Source of the DNA: Desulfobacterales bacterium
GTDB taxonomy: Bacteria > Desulfobacterota > Desulfobacteria > Desulfobacterales > JAHEIW01
Direction: 5' to 3'
DNA: 17,601 nucleotides
Assembly: GCA_030145015.1 (NCBI GenBank)
Contig: JAQYWI010000114.1
Span: 1 to 17,601 of the forward strand
The position numbers and the translations under genes are program-made. Below are positions 15,372-17,601 of this stretch, in pieces. Under the pieces are notes generated by a model. That model was not told where the DNA came from. It did no database searches and was given only the letters and a program-made list of their open reading frames with translations. Within the stretch, counting starts at the first letter, position 1. Every line of letters begins with the position of its first letter.

Positions 15372-15488
15372 TTTCGGTTGTGCTGCTCGTATCGTTAATC
15401 GTTGTTCGGCTGCGTCCCTTTCTGAAAGACTGCGTTGCCTTTTCGGCAAATCCGTTTTGCAGTACTCCATACGAGCCGCACAACCGAA
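15372..15488 (-). repeat. imperfect long inverted-repeat element before putA
   Basis: The arms TTCGGTTGTGCTGCTCGTAT (15373-15392) and the complement of 15469-15488 match at 19 of 20 bases, and one more base pairs outside. The 76-base centre holds smaller hairpins, among them TTGCC-TTTT-CGGCAA. It resembles a REP/MITE-type dispersed intergenic element. It overlaps the reading frame that seems to continue the putA N-terminus, so it may have inserted in the putA leader. Confidence 0.6.
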
Positions 15489-15656
15489 ACTGACATACGA
15501 GTCAATTAGTTATTGTCCTAATTCAACGTAATGCAGATTAAAAATTTGTCACGATCGGGGATAACCGCATGCATGTCCTTGACATTAATATCTGAACATT
15601 TACAAGTCAACACGCGTCCAAAGAGACTGTCAAGGCGATTGAAACTATGTGGTCTT

Positions 15657-16172
15657 CTAACGAAGTTTACCTTCTATAGTTTTAAATTTCTCTTTTGGAG
15701 CCCCACAGATTGGGCATTCGTCTGGAATTTTTTTGTCCGTGACATAACCGCAAACCTGACAAACGTGATAGGCCTTTATTTCATTTTTAATCACATGATA
15801 AATGGCACGTTCATATAATTTTGCGTGGAAGGTTTCAGCATCTCTGGCCTGACTGAAGACAAGTGCTGCAGTTTCCTCACCATCTTGTTCAGCATCTTTT
15901 ATGAAGTCAGGATATTCATTTTCACTGATTGATTTTTCACGTTGAAAGGATTTCTCTAAATTCGTGTCAGTATCTTTAACTAATATATTTTTAACCAAGT
16001 TTAAATGACGAGTAGCATGAACCCTCTCCGCCTCGGCTATTGCACGAAACAATAGGGCAATTTGTGGAACCTTTTCCTCTTCAGCCTTTTCAGCGTATGC
16101 CAACAGTCTGAAATATGCCTTTGCCTCTCCGATAAAAGCAGTATATACATTTTCTTTAGTCTTTTTTTTCAT
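15657..16172 (-). CDS. rubrerythrin
   Basis: The product, about 171 residues, has a ferritin-like four-helix domain with diiron ligands: EAKAYFRLLAYAEKAEEE, AIAEAERVHATRH (ExxxxH) and a second pair in GEETAALVFSQARDAETFH. A C-terminal rubredoxin-like domain follows with two CxxC pairs, VCQVCGY and ECPICGAPKEKF. Rubrerythrins reduce hydrogen peroxide in the cytoplasm of anaerobes, taking electrons through the rubredoxin centre. The start at MKKKTKENVYTAF (16172) matches the usual N-terminus. Open codons continue upstream, and ATG 16199 is possible, but it would overlap the end of the upstream gene and has no ribosome site. It is in one orientation and likely one transcript with the 74-aa gene before it. 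Confidence 0.92.
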   Translation of the reverse strand: MKKKTKENVYTAFIGEAKAYFRLLAYAEKAEEEKVPQIALLFRAIAEAERVHATRHLNLVKNILVKDTDTNLEKSFQREKSISENEYPDFIKDAEQDGEETAALVFSQARDAETFHAKLYERAIYHVIKNEIKAYHVCQVCGYVTDKKIPDECPICGAPKEKFKTIEGKLR

Positions 16173-16191
16173 AAAAGCCATCCAAAAAATA

Positions 16192-16416
16192 CTATTCATC
16201 GCGGTGGGGCCATGCACTATTATCGGCCTCTTCCACAAAATAGCAAAACCGATTCCACTCAGCTTCGCGATTCGAAATGGGGCAGCGCAACTTTAATTTC
16301 CGTTCGGTCACAGCCATAACTTCCCAGTCACCACGGCGGGGCCCATCTTCAATACAAATTTTTTGTCCAACCTTAAACGGGTAAAGTCGAAAGATAGTGA
16401 CATTATGTTTCCCCAT
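16192..16416 (-). CDS. small conserved hypothetical protein upstream of rubrerythrin
   Basis: The 74-residue protein starts at an ATG after AGGTGG. Its sequence, LYPFKVGQKICIEDGPRRGD, then WEVMAVTERKLKLRCPISN and REAEWNRFCYF, reads like a small beta-barrel (SH3- or Tudor-like, five short strands). I recognise the pattern as a conserved short family in Desulfobacterota without known function. The end lies 20 bases before the chosen rubrerythrin start, so the two are probably cotranscribed. A link to peroxide or metal stress is possible but inferred only from this linkage. Confidence 0.75.
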   Translation of the reverse strand: MGKHNVTIFRLYPFKVGQKICIEDGPRRGDWEVMAVTERKLKLRCPISNREAEWNRFCYFVEEADNSAWPHRDE

Positions 16417-16634
16417 TCTACCACCTTATTTAGAAAAGATTCAAAGGATTTTGATGAGTTTTCAGGAATTTGATCAGGGGAATACAGGTCTGACAGAGAA
16501 AAACGGCCAAAAAGCGTTGGTCACCAGTGTCTTCGTGAGTGTATCCAGGTTCAAGTCTATTATGGTTTTTTTTTGATCATCGATCATGATATGGGCATTC
16601 GCTAAAAAAGGAGTGTCCTTTTAAATAAACATAG
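16417..16634. other. noncoding gap
   Basis: No supported gene. AAAAGGA-GTG-TCCTTTT (16606-16622) is a small symmetric hairpin that may act as a weak terminator in both directions. A 37-codon minus frame starting IDDQKKTII at about 16590 lacks a ribosome site. Confidence 0.35.
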
Positions 16635-16964
16635 GCTGAGCTGTTCAGGGTTCAACGTTCCGGGTTGAAAAAACCCAGAATAGCTCGTATTAGAGGGATC
16701 GTGCCTTCATCTGGTTATAAATCCGTTTCACTCGGTGGGGTATGACGGGTATGCCAGATTTTGATTGATATTGTAAGCAGTAACCATCGGTTGTAACCTT
16801 TGAACCCCTGGCCCAGACCCGGCATTTCAAGATGTGGTGATGGAAAGCCAAGTCCATAGAATGTGAAAACAATTTCATAGCCACATCCCGTCGCGCTCTC
16901 CGAGGCGTAGGCTACGAGCCAGAGGCCAGGGCGGGCTTGAACCCCGAACCTGGAACCGCTCAGC
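16635..16964. repeat. inverted-repeat-bounded intergenic element
   Basis: The left end GCTGAGCTGTTCAGGGTTCA (16635-16654) is an imperfect inverted copy of the right end (complement of 16937-16964 reads GCTGAGCGGTTCCAGGTTC). The roughly 330-bp segment between holds repeats of the GGTTCAACGTTCC type, a hairpin GGGTT-GAAAA-AACCC, and a 64-codon minus frame that is probably not a gene. Such GTTC-rich dispersed repeats are common in Desulfobacterales. Its right boundary coincides with the stop codon of the amine oxidase remnant. Confidence 0.5.
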
Positions 16965-17388
16965 TTAGAATAAACCTGCCTTCCATTTCAGAATTGTTCA
17001 CTTTTCCTCCCAACTTTTTAATGATTGCCATAGCGGCATCCAATCCGCTGTGAAAGGCGCCTTCTACCCATCCACCGGCCCAGGAGGTCGTGTCGCCTGA
17101 AAGATAAACCCCGTTATGGTGTTGAGGCGATGGGGTAAAAGGCTGGTGGAATAACGATTGCTGATAGGCGTATTGACCCGGTTGCGTTAATTTAAATGCG
17201 CCGTTGTAACCTTTCATTTCTTCCCATGAAATGCTGACGGACTCGACAACTTGGTCGGATATAAGATCCCGACCATAAATTTTTTTCAAAATTCGTATGC
17301 AGGATTCAACCCGCTCTTCATGTGACAGAGCATTGAATTTGACGGAAGAGTCTGCCCAGGTAGATTTCACAATTTTAATAGCCCCCAC
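16960..17388 (-). pseudogene. flavin amine oxidase, C-terminal remnant
   Basis: This 142-codon frame matches the end of flavin-dependent amine or L-amino-acid oxidases: IVKSTWADSSVKFNALSHEE, SISWEEMKGYNGAFKLTQPGQ and the FAD-binding closing motif GVYLSGDTTSWAGGWVEGA followed by FHSGLDAAMAI. Full enzymes have about 450-500 residues, with an N-terminal GxGxxG FAD site that is absent here. The frame opens with GTG 17388 without a ribosome site, and the DNA upstream on this strand shows no homology. The gene is therefore a 5'-truncated remnant. The original enzyme would have deaminated an aromatic amino acid or amine with peroxide release. Confidence 0.8.
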
Positions 17389-17535
17389 TTTTTGTTTATT
17401 GTTTCAGGATTCAGAAATTTAAAATCGTTAAACTCTTATTAGCCTTCAACTCTATGCTATCATGATGAAATGAACAAAAGGAAGGTCACTGAGTCCTGCA
17501 CAGTCCTTTCCAGTCACACTTTTTTTAACTGAAAT

Positions 17536-17576
17536 TTGCCAATGAAAATTTGTGATATCATAAAATATCACAAATT
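17536..17576 (+). promoter_or_regulatory. perfect 12-bp-arm dyad over a possible promoter
   Basis: AATTTGTGATAT (17547-17558) and ATATCACAAATT (17565-17576) form a perfect inverted repeat around a 6-base centre. TTGCCA (17536-17541) with CATAAA at 17559-17564 (17 bp apart) could be a promoter reading right, with the dyad covering the spacer and -10. It is probably a repressor site for a gene beyond the window. The spacing does not fit CRP. Confidence 0.45.
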
Positions 17577-17601
17577 ACCCCAAACTACAGATACGTAGAT
17601 G

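Noticed and set aside
17551..17572. CRP-like site (TGTGA ... TCACA)
   Set aside because: The half-sites are 12 bp apart instead of 6, so it is better read as a longer repressor dyad.

Overview
The window reads like a chromosomal accessory region of a moderately AT-rich, anaerobic or microaerophilic Gram-negative bacterium, most probably a Desulfobacterota (Desulfobacterales-type) organism. I infer this from the style of the small conserved proteins, the rubrerythrin, the DUF1554 secreted protein, the PAS-ANTAR regulator and the many dispersed intergenic repeats. No rRNA, tRNA or CRISPR array was seen, so the taxon is an inference.

Left part (1-3420, + strand). The window opens in the last codons of an IS5-like transposase. 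A PAS-ANTAR regulator, probably cut at its 5' end by that element, is fused to it. Next come a promoter and a structured leader or small RNA with a strong intrinsic terminator and a possible competing antiterminator, then a SARP/BTAD-family transcriptional activator. About 235 bp after the activator are four direct repeats spaced exactly 11 bp, placed just upstream of a perfect TATAAT box. This is the classic layout of a SARP-activated promoter. It drives a small conserved protein and a secreted Cys-rich DUF1554 protein, closed by a clear terminator. Regulator, operator and exported product look like one self-contained module, the most interesting item here.

Middle part (3420-8200). A hypothetical protein (+) is followed by a minus-strand stretch of intact and decaying genes. 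In order along the window these are an SDR oxidoreductase, an old-yellow-enzyme fragment, a small conserved protein, a DUF427 fragment, a sulfite-oxidase-family molybdoenzyme broken by one frameshift and one TAG, a 59-aa Cys-containing protein, a DCC-family (DUF393) protein, and a 49-aa peptide with nine cysteines ending at a perfect hairpin terminator.

Right part (8200-17601). There is a small conserved protein (+), then on the minus strand an Hsp20 plus coiled-coil pair, an Asp-box (BNR) beta-propeller protein, a large bifunctional PutA (proline to glutamate) whose 5' end may be frameshifted next to a 117-bp inverted-repeat element, a small conserved protein followed by rubrerythrin (oxidative stress), a repeat-bounded intergenic element, and the C-terminal remnant of a flavin amine oxidase. 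A perfect 12-bp-arm dyad lies at the right edge, probably an operator for a gene outside the window.

Overall the region mixes stress-response and amino-acid catabolism genes with clear signs of gene loss and insertion. All family names come from motif recognition by eye, without database searches.
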